Assembly: GCA_965237855.1 (NCBI GenBank)
Contig: CBDEGK010000008.1
Location: 1-64,000, forward strand
DNA length: 64,000 bases
Source: CBDEGK01 sp965237855
Lineage (GTDB): Bacteria; Pseudomonadota; Gammaproteobacteria; Pseudomonadales; Halieaceae
Reading direction: 5' to 3'
The position numbers and the translations under genes are program-made. Positions 55,113-64,000 of this stretch are shown piece by piece. Below the pieces are notes generated by a model. That model saw nothing but the letters and a program-made list of their open reading frames with translations. It searched no databases and had not been told where the DNA came from. The stretch's first letter is position 1; the number at the start of each line of letters is the position of its first letter.

Positions 55113-57602
55113 TTATTCCTCGATGGTCAGTGTTTCGCCGATCTGGGCCGCGGTGATCTCGTCCTCGCAGAACGGGAACCTGACCCATTCCTTGTTGGAG
55201 TAGAGCTTACTCTGGTCTGAGTAGTGATCAGAGGCCGGATCTGAGGAATTGGAGTGACTTATGATCACGTCGGCGACGGGACACTCTGTTTCATCCCAGG
55301 TCACTGCCTGGATATATGAGTTGCCAGCGCCGGGATTGATGTAACCACCTTCACTCAGGCTCACTCCGATGGCACCAAATATGGCCAGTGGTCCGAGGCC
55401 GCCGTGAATGGGTACCCGCTCTCCATTACGTTCAAGGTACTGCACCTCACCCCATGGTGCGTCCAGAGGGACATTGGCCTCCCGTAGTACTACAACCGCA
55501 TTACTCAAGGCATTGATTACTCGCTCCTGGTTTGCTTCTAGCCCGCTATCGATTCCCGCAGGAGTGTTGAGCGGGTCGCTGGGTTCGAAATCCTGGGCCC
55601 AAAGTTCGTCGCTTTCCACGACGCCCTGAAAGCCACTAAACTCATTGAAGATGCTGCGCCAGAACTCGGTATATACCTGTAATCCCCGGCTCTCTAGATC
55701 GGCTTTGCGGTCCCATTGGGCCAATACAGCACAGGCCTCCAGCGCGCGTGATGGTACGCTGTCTTCCTGCTGAATAATGACCTCCATGCCCGCGCAGATT
55801 GCCAGCACATCATCAAGCACAATCTCAGCACCGTAGACCCGGTTTTCATACATGAGTCTCTCAAGAGAATCGAGGGTGAATCCGGGTGCATCGTCAAATC
55901 CGTCGGTGCCGGCCAGGCGTTCGGCGACCATAAGGTGATTGATACGAGTGCGCTGAAACTGCTGTAAGCCCTCATAGCCGACCGGACCCATGATAGTGGG
56001 AAAGCCTGTCAGCGGCTGGTTGGGATTGCTAAGCCAGTAGCTATTGTTGCTGTTGGCAACATAGTCCCGGGTGCGTAGCTGTGGTAGCGAACTGGCGCCG
56101 TAAACATTACTGCCAGCGGGCGCCTCCGGGTCATCACCCCATTCACATTCAGCTCGCGAGCCGTTGAGGGAGATAATTACATTGGAAGTCTCCCCAGCCA
56201 GAAGAGGGCCAATCACGCCGTCGACGCAACTCTCCAGCTGCAGCTTCGTTACAAATGGAATGGAGGAAATTTCACCATAGAAGGCATCGCCATGCCGGTC
56301 CGCCGCCAGGTCGTGAAAGACCGGATTGCCGATGGTGGCGAGGGCAGCGATATATTCATCCATATTGGTGGCCTGTGCCTTGTTGATCCACAACTCGATA
56401 CCACGCACACCTGTGGTCAGGTTGGCGTCGCGAAACGCCAGTACCGTGCCGGTAAACATTGGCCAGCCGTCAAAAAGGGAAGAAATGCCGCCTAGGTTGA
56501 CTACCGGGCCATAGTGGCTGGTATAATAGGTATGGCTGCGGGTTTCCAGGATGCCGTCGTCAAGTCGCACCTGTATCTCGATTTCCTCGGGCACAATATC
56601 GCGCCATTCACCTTCATAGTCATACTGCAGCGGGTTGTCCGGATTGAGCGTCAGCTCATACAGGCTGAAGCGATTGGCGCGTGATACCGTGTGGGTCCAG
56701 GCGAGGTCTTTGTTGAACCCAAGGCCGATGAATGGATAGCCCGTCAATGTGGCGCCAGCAGCATCGTAGACCCCGGGAATGGTTAAATGCGCCTGGTACC
56801 AGCTGCCGGCACCTTGCCAGGGTTGGTGTGGGTTACCCAGGACCATGCCGCTGCCGGTCTGGGTGGCGTTCCCGCCCAGGGCGATACCATTACTGCCCCT
56901 GTCGAGGGGGAGAATTTGTTGGGCAAACTGGCGCAATGCAGGGGCTGCTCTTTGCACTTGCCTAAGACTGGCCGAAGCTTGCGGCTGTTGATCTGGGCCA
57001 GTTGTTGCCAGAATAGCGCGCCTGAAAGTACCTTCTTGAGAACTTCCGCGCAGGGCCTCACGACTTTGATAGAGTACCAGGTCAACCGCGTCGATGGCAG
57101 CTACCCAGCTGGCATTACGGCACCCTTGTTCGCCTTCAGCTAAATTCTCAACACCGGTTTCCGCTAGATAGCGATTCATGCCTGCGGCCGTGCCTTGCGC
57201 CAGCTCACGTACATAGGCGGGTAACTGGTCAAAAAAATCCTGCTTGAATTTCTCCTTGCTACCAATCAGGTAGCGCACCAGAAAATCAGACTCAGTATTT
57301 CCCTCCTCCTCGCCCATCAACTCCGCAGACCTGCCGGCGGCGAACACGATCTCGCGCATGGTGACGCAGAAATTATCCTGGGAATAGGCGTAGCCGTAAC
57401 CGTAACCCAGGCCACCCCAGTCGTCGGCCTTGATATGGGGAATACCGTAGTCCGTGCGTCGTATTTCCGCCCGGTAAAGCAGTTCGGGTTCGGGGGGCAG
57501 TATCTCTGGTGTTTCCAGGCCAGCGCCGCTGTCGGAATCGGAACAGGCGCTGACGAAGCAAAGAACAACCAGGATGGAAAACAGATAGCGCAGTGAACTC
57601 AT
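55113..57602 (-). CDS. Penicillin-acylase-family lipoprotein hydrolase
   Basis: An 829-residue Ntn-hydrolase precursor. The signal MSSLRYLFSILVVLCFVSAC gives a lipobox Cys20. An alpha-like region (YGIPHIKADDWGGLGYGYGY) is followed by a spacer and the autocleavage site LDRGSNGIALGG, where Ser237 becomes the N-terminal nucleophile of the beta chain. Conserved VLGNPHQPW and VSRANRFSLYELTLNP follow. It probably hydrolyses amides such as acyl-homoserine lactones or other N-acyl compounds; the substrate is not shown. I chose the ATG at 57602; 57608 is also possible. Confidence 0.87.
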   Translation of the reverse strand: MSSLRYLFSILVVLCFVSACSDSDSGAGLETPEILPPEPELLYRAEIRRTDYGIPHIKADDWGGLGYGYGYAYSQDNFCVTMREIVFAAGRSAELMGEEEGNTESDFLVRYLIGSKEKFKQDFFDQLPAYVRELAQGTAAGMNRYLAETGVENLAEGEQGCRNASWVAAIDAVDLVLYQSREALRGSSQEGTFRRAILATTGPDQQPQASASLRQVQRAAPALRQFAQQILPLDRGSNGIALGGNATQTGSGMVLGNPHQPWQGAGSWYQAHLTIPGVYDAAGATLTGYPFIGLGFNKDLAWTHTVSRANRFSLYELTLNPDNPLQYDYEGEWRDIVPEEIEIQVRLDDGILETRSHTYYTSHYGPVVNLGGISSLFDGWPMFTGTVLAFRDANLTTGVRGIELWINKAQATNMDEYIAALATIGNPVFHDLAADRHGDAFYGEISSIPFVTKLQLESCVDGVIGPLLAGETSNVIISLNGSRAECEWGDDPEAPAGSNVYGASSLPQLRTRDYVANSNNSYWLSNPNQPLTGFPTIMGPVGYEGLQQFQRTRINHLMVAERLAGTDGFDDAPGFTLDSLERLMYENRVYGAEIVLDDVLAICAGMEVIIQQEDSVPSRALEACAVLAQWDRKADLESRGLQVYTEFWRSIFNEFSGFQGVVESDELWAQDFEPSDPLNTPAGIDSGLEANQERVINALSNAVVVLREANVPLDAPWGEVQYLERNGERVPIHGGLGPLAIFGAIGVSLSEGGYINPGAGNSYIQAVTWDETECPVADVIISHSNSSDPASDHYSDQSKLYSNKEWVRFPFCEDEITAAQIGETLTIEE

Positions 57603-57766
57603 TGTCATTTCATCTTCTTTGGTCAAAGGGCGAGATAATAGCACTAGCTGTGCCAATATGGGCTGGCTTGCCGATATCTCTGATAGCGCCGAGCACACGG
57701 TGCACTAGCTCCGATTCCCGGCGACCGCTACACTCTGCTATTTCGTAGAGATAACAGAGTGCAGGC

Positions 57767-58637
57767 ATGGCGATAATCGACACGGTTACCGGCCCCATTG
57801 ACGTGGCAGACCTCGGCGTCTCCCTGATGCACGAGCATGTCATGATCGGTTATCCGGGGTGGGAGGCCGATTCCCTGCGTCCCGGGCCCAAGCGGGAGGA
57901 AATGCTCGCGGTCGCCATCGACAAGATTGAGCAAATGCAAGAGCGGGGTATTCAATCCATGCTCGACCCCTGCCCCAATGATCTCGGCAGGGATGTCGAA
58001 TTTTCTGCCGAGGTATCCGCCGCCACTGGTTTCAATATTATTTGCGCTACCGGCCTCTATAAAGAGGACGAGGGGGCAAACCCTACTGGCATTTCAGGTC
58101 CAGCTTCGGCCCGGTGGTAGATGCCATGGCTGAACTGTTCATTCACGAACTCACCGTGGGGGTCGGCGACACGGGCATCAAGGCCGGGATTATCAAGATT
58201 GCCACTGGCTTCGGTCAGATTACAGAATACGAGCACTCGATCATCGAGGCAGCGGTCACAGCTGTGGTACCAGCGACCACGATTATCATATGAATATTCT
58301 CGATCACGGCTCCTACCTGGGCATTGATCGCTTCGGTATTAATGTCCTGCAGCCGGATGAGGAGCGCGTGGCAGCACTGCTGGCGCTGCTGAAAAAGAAC
58401 CGGGAGCAGCAACTGGTGATATCCCATGACTCGGTCTGGTGTTGGCGCGGCGAACCCATCCCCGCGGCGCTGATGGAGGAGATGGATGATGGGGCGATTT
58501 TCAATCCCACCCATTTTCACGATACCATCGCGCCAAAGCTGCTTGAGGGTGGTGCCACTGAGGCACAAATCAAAACCATGCTGGTGGACAATCCTCGCCG
58601 CTTCTTTGCCGGTGAAGTTCCCGCAGGAGAAAAATGA
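57767..58637 (+). pseudogene. Phosphotriesterase-family hydrolase, frameshifted and internally deleted
   Basis: The start MAIIDTVTGPIDVADLGVSL with metal ligands His22 and His24 (HEHV) is a PTE/lactonase family N-terminus. A one-base loss in the C-run at 58081-58083 shifts the frame. The continuation (PYWHFRSSFG, IHELTVGVGDTGIKAGIIKI) is in the next frame. Near 58257 about forty codons are missing, and the sequence resumes at SCGTSDHDYHMNILD in a third frame, ending with LGIDRFGIN. The His-bearing middle part is lost, so it cannot be active. Its last bases overlap the next start. Confidence 0.85.
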
Positions 58638-60739
58638 TGACTGAACAGATTCACAAGCGTGCCTGCCATTTGTGCGAGGCCATCTGCGGGCTCGATATTG
58701 CCGTCGACAATGGTGTGATTGGCGCCATCAAGGGTGATAAAGATGATCCGCTGAGCCGGGGCCATATTTGTCCCAAGGCGGTGGCGCTGAAGGATCTGCA
58801 CGAGGACCCTGACCGCCTGCGTCTGCCGGTGAAGCGAGTCGACGATGCATGGCAGCAGATCAGCTGGGAGGAAGCTTTCGAAACCGTCGCCACGCAGCTG
58901 CTTGCCAGTCGCAAGGCACACGGGGATGATTCCATGGCGGTGTACGCGGGCAATCCCAGCGTGCACAACTACGGCATGATGACTCACGCCCAACATGCGC
59001 TTGGCCTGCTGAAAACCCACAATCGGTTTTCGGCGACCTCGGTGGACCAGCTACCGCATCACCTGGTCGGCCTGTGGATGTACGGTCATCAATTCCTGAT
59101 ACCGATTCCCGATATCGATCACACCGGCTACTTCCTGATGCTGGGTGCCAATCCAGTGGCTTCCAATGGCAGCCTGATGACCGTGCCGGACGTTAAAAAG
59201 CGCATCAAAGCGCTGCAGGAGCGGGGTGGGAAATTGGTGGTGTTGGATCCGCGGCGCACTGAGACCGCCGAAATTGCCTCTGAACACCTGTTTGTGCGGC
59301 CCGGTACCGATGCCCTGTTTTTACTGGGGATGCTGCATGTGCTGTTTGAGGAAGACCTGGTTAACACAGCTCGTATGAGCGATCACCTGACAGACTGGTC
59401 CAGGGTACGGGACATGGTGGCTGACTTTGACCCGGAGGGCAGCCAGCAGCTCACCGGCATTGCCGCTACTGAATTACGTCGCGTTACGCGGGAATTCGCT
59501 GCCGCCGACGGTGCCGTTTGCTATGGCCGCATGGGTGTCTCCACCCAGGAGTTTGGAACCCTGTGCCAGTGGCTGATTCAATTGATTAACATCGCCACCG
59601 GCAATTTTGACGAGGTGGGCGGCAGCCTATTCACCCGCACCGCCGTTGACCAGGTGGAGGGGCCGCTGGGTCGGCCGGGGCACTTTGATGGGTTTCGCTC
59701 CCGTGTGCGCCAATTACCAGAATTCAATGGTGAGTTGCCCACTGCCACCATGGCGGAGGAAATGCTCACCGAGGGGGAGGGCCAGATTCGCTCATTGGTG
59801 ACCCTGGTGGGTAACCCGGTGCTGTCGACGCCCAATGGTCGCCAGTTGGATGAAGCGCTGGAGGGCCTCGACTTCATGGTCAGTGTCGATTTCTACATCA
59901 ACGAGACCACGCGTCACGCCGACATTATTCTGCCGCCGACCTCGTCGCTCGAGCATGATCACTACGACCTGTCTTTTCACACCCTGGCAGTTCGCAACAC
60001 CGCACGCTACAACCCACCGATATTCGACAAGCCCGAGGGCACACTGCATGACTGGGAGATCTTCGTAGGCCTGGGTCGAGTCATTGCCGAAAAACTGGGT
60101 GTGGAAGTCCGGCCCGCCAGACCTCCGCACGAGCTGATGGATTACGCGATCCAGGCCGGACCCTATGGTGGGGAAGATGGCCTGTCATTGCAGACATTGC
60201 GGGATCAGCCCAGTGGTGTAGACCTGGGGCCGCTGGAACCCTCCTGCCCGCAGCGCATCCAGACCACTGGCAAGCAGATACAGTGTGCACCCGAGCTGCT
60301 GCTGAAGGACCTGCAGCGGCTGCGGGAGTGGCGGTCGGCGCAGGATGACGGCCTGCGCCTGATTGGGCGCCGCCATGTTCGCAGCAATAACTCCTGGATG
60401 CACAACAGTTATCGACTGGTGAAAGGAAAACCGCGCTGCCAATTGTGGGTGAATCCCCGCGACCTGGAAGGATTGTCTCTCAGCGATGGTGACCAGGCGC
60501 GCCTGAGCTCAAGGGTTGGGGCGGTTGAGGTGGACATACTGGTTACCGAGGACATTATGCCGGGAACGGTCAGCCTTCCCCACGGCTGGGGCCATTCCCG
60601 CAAGGGTGTTGAGCTACAGGTTGCCCGCGATCATGCGGGCGTAAGTGCCAACGACGTCACCGACGAACAACTGTTGGATCAGTTGTCCGGTAACACCGCA
60701 CTCAACGGGGTTCCGGTCAGGCTGGAGGCGCTCGCATAG
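58634..60739 (+). CDS. Molybdopterin-dependent oxidoreductase
   Basis: A 701-residue protein of the DMSO-reductase superfamily. N-terminal cysteines in CHLCEAICGL and HICPKAV form a [4Fe-4S] site. The molybdopterin-binding region is rich in Gly (VLDPRRTETAEIASEHLFVR) and a C-terminal dinucleotide-binding domain contains HNSYRLVKGKPRC and LPHGWGHS. No Tat twin-arginine signal is visible, so it is probably cytoplasmic. The reaction is unknown. ATG overlaps the phosphotriesterase stop. Its last 61 bases overlap the convergent ABC gene. Confidence 0.85.
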   Translation: MMTEQIHKRACHLCEAICGLDIAVDNGVIGAIKGDKDDPLSRGHICPKAVALKDLHEDPDRLRLPVKRVDDAWQQISWEEAFETVATQLLASRKAHGDDSMAVYAGNPSVHNYGMMTHAQHALGLLKTHNRFSATSVDQLPHHLVGLWMYGHQFLIPIPDIDHTGYFLMLGANPVASNGSLMTVPDVKKRIKALQERGGKLVVLDPRRTETAEIASEHLFVRPGTDALFLLGMLHVLFEEDLVNTARMSDHLTDWSRVRDMVADFDPEGSQQLTGIAATELRRVTREFAAADGAVCYGRMGVSTQEFGTLCQWLIQLINIATGNFDEVGGSLFTRTAVDQVEGPLGRPGHFDGFRSRVRQLPEFNGELPTATMAEEMLTEGEGQIRSLVTLVGNPVLSTPNGRQLDEALEGLDFMVSVDFYINETTRHADIILPPTSSLEHDHYDLSFHTLAVRNTARYNPPIFDKPEGTLHDWEIFVGLGRVIAEKLGVEVRPARPPHELMDYAIQAGPYGGEDGLSLQTLRDQPSGVDLGPLEPSCPQRIQTTGKQIQCAPELLLKDLQRLREWRSAQDDGLRLIGRRHVRSNNSWMHNSYRLVKGKPRCQLWVNPRDLEGLSLSDGDQARLSSRVGAVEVDILVTEDIMPGTVSLPHGWGHSRKGVELQVARDHAGVSANDVTDEQLLDQLSGNTALNGVPVRLEALA

Positions 60740-62499
60740 GGCTCGGCGCCGAACTGCAAGCTGGCCAGGCGTTGGTAGAGCTCACAGTCTTCCAGGAGGC
60801 TTTTATGGCTGCCGGTGGCAATCAGCTGACCATGATCCAATACGGCAATCTGGTCGGCGTGGAGTATGGTCGACAGGCGGTGGGCGATAATAATCGTGGT
60901 GCGGTTTTCCATCAGTTCCTGTAGCGCCTGCTGAACCTGAAATTCGCTTTCCGCGTCGAGAGCACTGGTGGCTTCATCAAGCAATTGGATTTCCGGATTC
61001 TTGAGAACGGCGCGGGCGATGGCTAGTCGTTGTTTTTGGCCGCCGGACAATCTGACTCCCATTTCCCCAAGATGGCTGGCATACCCATCCGGCAGCCGCT
61101 GTATAAAGTCGTGGGCATGGGCTGCACGCGCCGCATGTTCGATTTCTTGTTGGGAGGCGCCGGGTTTGCCATAGGCAATGTTGTAGCTGACGTCGGCGGT
61201 AAACAGGGCCGGGGCCTGGGGTACCACGGCAATGTGGCGGCGCAATTCATGCAGGGGAATGTCGCGAATATTAGTGTCCCCGATCAGGATGCTCCCCTGC
61301 TGGGGGTCATAAAAGCGCTGCAATAATTCGAACAAGGTCGACTTGCCGGCGCCAGAGGGGCCAACCAGTGCCAGGCTCTTGCCACTTTCCAGCAGCAGTT
61401 CAAGCTGATGCAGGGCGGGTTGTGATGGGCGGGTAGGGTAGGCGAAGCTGAGATTATGAACGTTCACCGGTGCCTTGAAATTAAAACGATGCGCGGCATC
61501 CCCTGTATCGACAATGAGACTCTGCTCATGCAGCAGTTCCATTAGTCGCTCGGTAGCCCCGGCCGCCCGCATCAATTCTCCCCACACCTCAGACACAGTG
61601 GCTACACCGGTTCCGACCATTAGCGCATAGAATACAAAGGCGGCCAATTCACCGCCGGTCATGTCGCCATTGAAAACGTCATTGCCGCCAACCCAGAACA
61701 TGGCGGAGAGGCCGGTGAATACCAACATGATGACCACGGTAATTAGAATGGCCCGCTGTCGAATTCTGCGCCGGGCGATCATAAATGCGCGTTCCACCTC
61801 ATCGGAAAAGGCCTGTCTTTCGAAGCCTTCCCGGGTATAACTTTGCACAGTCTTAATATGTTGAATGATCTCGCCGGCGTAGCTACCGACACTGGCAATT
61901 GAGTCCTGGCTCTGGTTGGATAGATTGCGCACTTTGCGCCCGTAGAGAATGATGGGCATTAGTACTAATGGTACGGTGGCCAACACCATCGCAGTCAACT
62001 TCAGATTGGTGACAAACAACATGATCATGGCGCCCACCAGGGTCAGGCTGCTGCGCAGTGCCATAGAGAAAGACGAACCGATAATAGTCTGTAGCAAGGT
62101 CGTATCAGTGGTGAGGCGGGACATGATTTCGCCGCTGCGATTGTCCTCGAAATAGCTGGGGTGCAAGCTGATGACATTGGAGAACACCGCGTCGCGAATA
62201 TCTGCGCTTATGCGTTCGCCGAGCCAGGACACCAGGTAAAATCGTACAAAGGTGCCTGCTGCCATCAGCAGGCTTAAAGCCAGCAATATACCCACTGCTT
62301 GATTGAGCAGCTCTTTCGAGCCGCTGCCAAAGCCATCGTCAATGAGTATGCGTACGCCCTGACCCATAGAAAGCGTGATGGCCGCGGTGAATATCAGCGC
62401 TATGCCGGCAGCGATCAAAGTGCCCTGGTAAGGTTTTGCGAACTGGCCCAGTTGCCTGAGTATGGACAGGCGCTTGACGCCTTTTCTGGCCTCGGTCAT
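60679..62499 (-). CDS. ABC exporter, fused permease-ATPase
   Basis: A 606-residue half-transporter of the MsbA/LmrA type. Six membrane helices (about 20-290) precede an ATPase with Walker A GPSGAGKST, Q-loop VPQAPALF, signature RLSGGQKQR and Walker B LLDEATSALD. As a homodimer it would export lipids or drugs. I chose the ATG at 62499, overlapping the tatC stop by four bases (ATGA); the longer reading frame is tatC antiphase sequence. The C-terminal residues are encoded within the 61-base overlap with the Mo enzyme gene. Confidence 0.93.
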   Translation of the reverse strand: MTEARKGVKRLSILRQLGQFAKPYQGTLIAAGIALIFTAAITLSMGQGVRILIDDGFGSGSKELLNQAVGILLALSLLMAAGTFVRFYLVSWLGERISADIRDAVFSNVISLHPSYFEDNRSGEIMSRLTTDTTLLQTIIGSSFSMALRSSLTLVGAMIMLFVTNLKLTAMVLATVPLVLMPIILYGRKVRNLSNQSQDSIASVGSYAGEIIQHIKTVQSYTREGFERQAFSDEVERAFMIARRRIRQRAILITVVIMLVFTGLSAMFWVGGNDVFNGDMTGGELAAFVFYALMVGTGVATVSEVWGELMRAAGATERLMELLHEQSLIVDTGDAAHRFNFKAPVNVHNLSFAYPTRPSQPALHQLELLLESGKSLALVGPSGAGKSTLFELLQRFYDPQQGSILIGDTNIRDIPLHELRRHIAVVPQAPALFTADVSYNIAYGKPGASQQEIEHAARAAHAHDFIQRLPDGYASHLGEMGVRLSGGQKQRLAIARAVLKNPEIQLLDEATSALDAESEFQVQQALQELMENRTTIIIAHRLSTILHADQIAVLDHGQLIATGSHKSLLEDCELYQRLASLQFGAEPYASASSLTGTPLSAVLPDN

Positions 62500-63266
62500 T
62501 CGTTGACGTCTACCGGCGTCATAAGTCGGCCAAAGAAGACGCCTGCTTCGAACAGGAGCCACATGGGAATGGCCAACATCGACTGCGAGATCACGTCGGG
62601 CGGTGTCAGCAGCATGCCCAGCACGAAACAACCGACAACAATATAAGCTCGCTTGGCGGCCAGCTCGTCGGCAGTGGTTATACCGGTCCGGATCAGGATA
62701 ATCGCCGCTATGGGAATTTCGAAGGCGAGGCCGAAGGCGAAAAACAGCTTGAGTACGAAATCCAGGTAGCGGTTGATATCGGTCATGATGGTGACATCGG
62801 TGGGGCCGACACTGGTGAAAAAACCGAAGATAAGCGGGAACACGACGTAGTAGGCAAAGGCTGCACCGGCGTAGAACAGTAGTACGCTCGAGGCCAGCAG
62901 TGGGAATGCCAGTCGCTTTTCATTCTTATACATGCCCGGTGCAACGAAGCTCCAGAGCTGGTAGAGCACGTAAGGGATGGCGATAAAAACTGCGGTTACC
63001 ATGGTCAGCTTGAAGGGTGTCAGGAAAGGTGAGGCAACCTCGGTCGCGATCATGGTCGCGTCCGCAGGCAGAATGTCGCGCAGTGGCTTGGACACGTAGG
63101 CATAAATATCGTTGGCAAAATAGAACAGGCCACAGAAGACCAACAAAACCGCGAGGATGCTACGCAACAGACGATCGCGCAGCTCGGTCAGGTGGGCGAC
63201 CAGCGGTTGCGGCTGATCATCTATTTCATCGTCGTCGCTCAAGGCTGCCTCGTCATCGGCACTCAT
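62496..63266 (-). CDS. tatC: Sec-independent translocase subunit TatC
   Basis: TatC recognises twin-arginine signals of folded proteins. The 256-residue protein has six membrane helices and the conserved start LVAHLTELRDRLLRS, with FYFANDIYAYVSKPL and the FGLAFEIPIA segment. An acidic N-terminal extension (SADDEAALSDDDEIDDQPQP) precedes it. It overlaps tatB by four bases and the ABC gene by four bases, so tatABC and the exporter form one operon. Confidence 0.97.
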   Translation of the reverse strand: MSADDEAALSDDDEIDDQPQPLVAHLTELRDRLLRSILAVLLVFCGLFYFANDIYAYVSKPLRDILPADATMIATEVASPFLTPFKLTMVTAVFIAIPYVLYQLWSFVAPGMYKNEKRLAFPLLASSVLLFYAGAAFAYYVVFPLIFGFFTSVGPTDVTIMTDINRYLDFVLKLFFAFGLAFEIPIAAIILIRTGITTADELAAKRAYIVVGCFVLGMLLTPPDVISQSMLAIPMWLLFEAGVFFGRLMTPVDVNE

Positions 63267-63604
63267 GAGGGCGTTTGCTCGTTGTCCTTGTCGGGGTCAT
63301 CGCCACGAGCTGTGTCATCACGAGCTATGTCACCAATATCGTAGGGGGTTTCGGATAGCGCGCCTTTCAGGTCCTGTTCTGCGGCTTTCAGGCTCTGCAT
63401 GATCGCATCATTGTGAATGTCGCGTTTGATCTCATCAGCGTTCAGCTCGCGCTCAACTTCAGCGCGAATATTGTTGAAGCTGCGCCGCAATTTGCCCAGC
63501 CACAGACTGCCTGTGCGTATGGCTCCCGGCAGACGCTCGGGGCCCAACACCAGCAGGCCAACCACGCTGACCAGCAACAGTTCTGTAAAACCGATGTCGA
63601 ACAT
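63263..63604 (-). CDS. tatB: Sec-independent translocase subunit TatB
   Basis: A 113-residue TatB. The N-terminal helix MFDIGFTELLLVSVVGLLVL with conserved Glu8 and the hinge GPERLPG precede an amphipathic helix and a charged tail. With TatC it forms the signal-peptide receptor. It lies six bases after tatA and overlaps tatC by four bases. Confidence 0.95.
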   Translation of the reverse strand: MFDIGFTELLLVSVVGLLVLGPERLPGAIRTGSLWLGKLRRSFNNIRAEVERELNADEIKRDIHNDAIMQSLKAAEQDLKGALSETPYDIGDIARDDTARGDDPDKDNEQTPS

Positions 63605-63610
63605 GAAAGG

Positions 63611-63829
63611 CTACGGGTCGTTTTTGGTTTCTTCGGTTGATGCTTCCGAGTTTTCGCCCGTTTCTTCCGAATCTGCCGCAGAATTCTCGCTACTCATACT
63701 GCTGCGAAAGCCTTTTATCGCCGACCCCAAATCACTGCCGAGAGTGCGCAAGCGCTTGGTGCCAAACAGCATCACCACGATGGCGAGAATAATAAGTAGT
63801 TGCCAAACACTGATACCACCTATGCCCAT
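63611..63829 (-). CDS. tatA: Sec-independent translocase subunit TatA
   Basis: A 72-residue TatA. The short membrane helix SVWQLLIILAIVVMLFGTKR has the FGTKRLR hinge, followed by an amphipathic helix and a Ser/Glu-rich tail. It polymerises to form the export pore. It is the first tat gene, 50 bases downstream of hisE, a gene order seen in many gammaproteobacteria. Confidence 0.95.
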   Translation of the reverse strand: MGIGGISVWQLLIILAIVVMLFGTKRLRTLGSDLGSAIKGFRSSMSSENSAADSEETGENSEASTEETKNDP

Positions 63830-63879
63830 TGGCTGTTCCTCCTGACCTTAGTTAATTGCTCATGGTTATTTGACTCTGG

Positions 63880-64000
63880 TTACTTGCTACGCGACGCTTT
63901 TTCTTCCAAGCCGGATAGCCCGAAGCGTTTTTCCAGCTCGGCCATTATCGCACTGCTATTGCTACCCAGGTGAGAGAGCGCCACCATGCAGTGAAACCAG
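63880..64000 (-). CDS. hisE: Phosphoribosyl-ATP pyrophosphatase, C-terminal end (runs off window)
   Basis: The last 40 codons are visible: WFHCMVALSHLGSNSSAIMA, then ELEKRFGLSGLEEKASRSK and a stop. This matches the end of HisE (histidine biosynthesis step 2). The start lies beyond base 64000. Position upstream of tatA supports the call. Confidence 0.9.
   Translation of the reverse strand, partial: WFHCMVALSHLGSNSSAIMAELEKRFGLSGLEEKASRSK

Overview
The window suggests a gammaproteobacterial chromosome carrying a large mobile region. From about 23363 to 64000 the gene content and order are chromosomal: thiI, typA, pip, dtd, parC, an AhpA/YtjB-like gene beside serB, efp-epmA, pntAA-pntAB-pntB and tatABC next to hisE. 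The parC / AhpA-like / serB / PilZ-like neighbourhood resembles Pseudomonas-type chromosomes, so I favour a Pseudomonadales/Cellvibrionales-like, free-living aerobic bacterium. I found no rRNA, tRNA or CRISPR.

Bases 1 to about 23300 are accessory DNA. First comes a long direct repeat, 1-3814 equal to 5473-9286. It carries a trimeric autotransporter adhesin gene with a 12-base homopolymer near its start, plus an IS256-family element whose right terminal inverted repeat is split by a 2165-bp group II intron. Next is a small graveyard of toxin-antitoxin remnants (9302-9880). An IncP-type mobilisation module follows (traK, candidate oriT, traJ, traI; 10038-13096), then an intact IS21-family element (13369-15361). 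A pair of prepilin-like genes (15417-17964) is separated by a 60-bp x 11 tandem array (18291-18950) from a PFGI-1/SPI-7-type ICE maintenance block read leftwards: parA, parB, DUF2857 and an STY4528-like replication protein. The replication gene contains four palindromic iteron-like repeats, an arrangement like the origin inside phage lambda gene O.

The chromosomal part falls into functional groups. Translation and tRNA: thiI, typA, dtd, efp with its modifying enzyme epmA. DNA topology and repair: parC, and a FAN1-like nuclease coupled to an XPD/DinG-like helicase. Redox and energy: the pnt transhydrogenase, a molybdopterin oxidoreductase and a soluble sugar-dehydrogenase-like protein. Envelope and export: Tat translocase, an ABC exporter, a lipoprotein metalloprotease and a penicillin-acylase-like lipoprotein.

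Several genes are broken: traI, brnA, a DMT transporter, the FAN1-like nuclease and a phosphotriesterase by frameshifts, and a TPR/FkbM gene by one in-frame TAG. At least two of the shifts are one-base losses in short homopolymers, so sequencing error must be considered beside real decay.

The best candidates for something new are: the intron-bounded duplication of a phase-variable adhesin; the iteron-bearing replication gene with its neighbouring hairpin minisatellite; and an IncP-like relaxosome next to ICE-type partition and replication genes.
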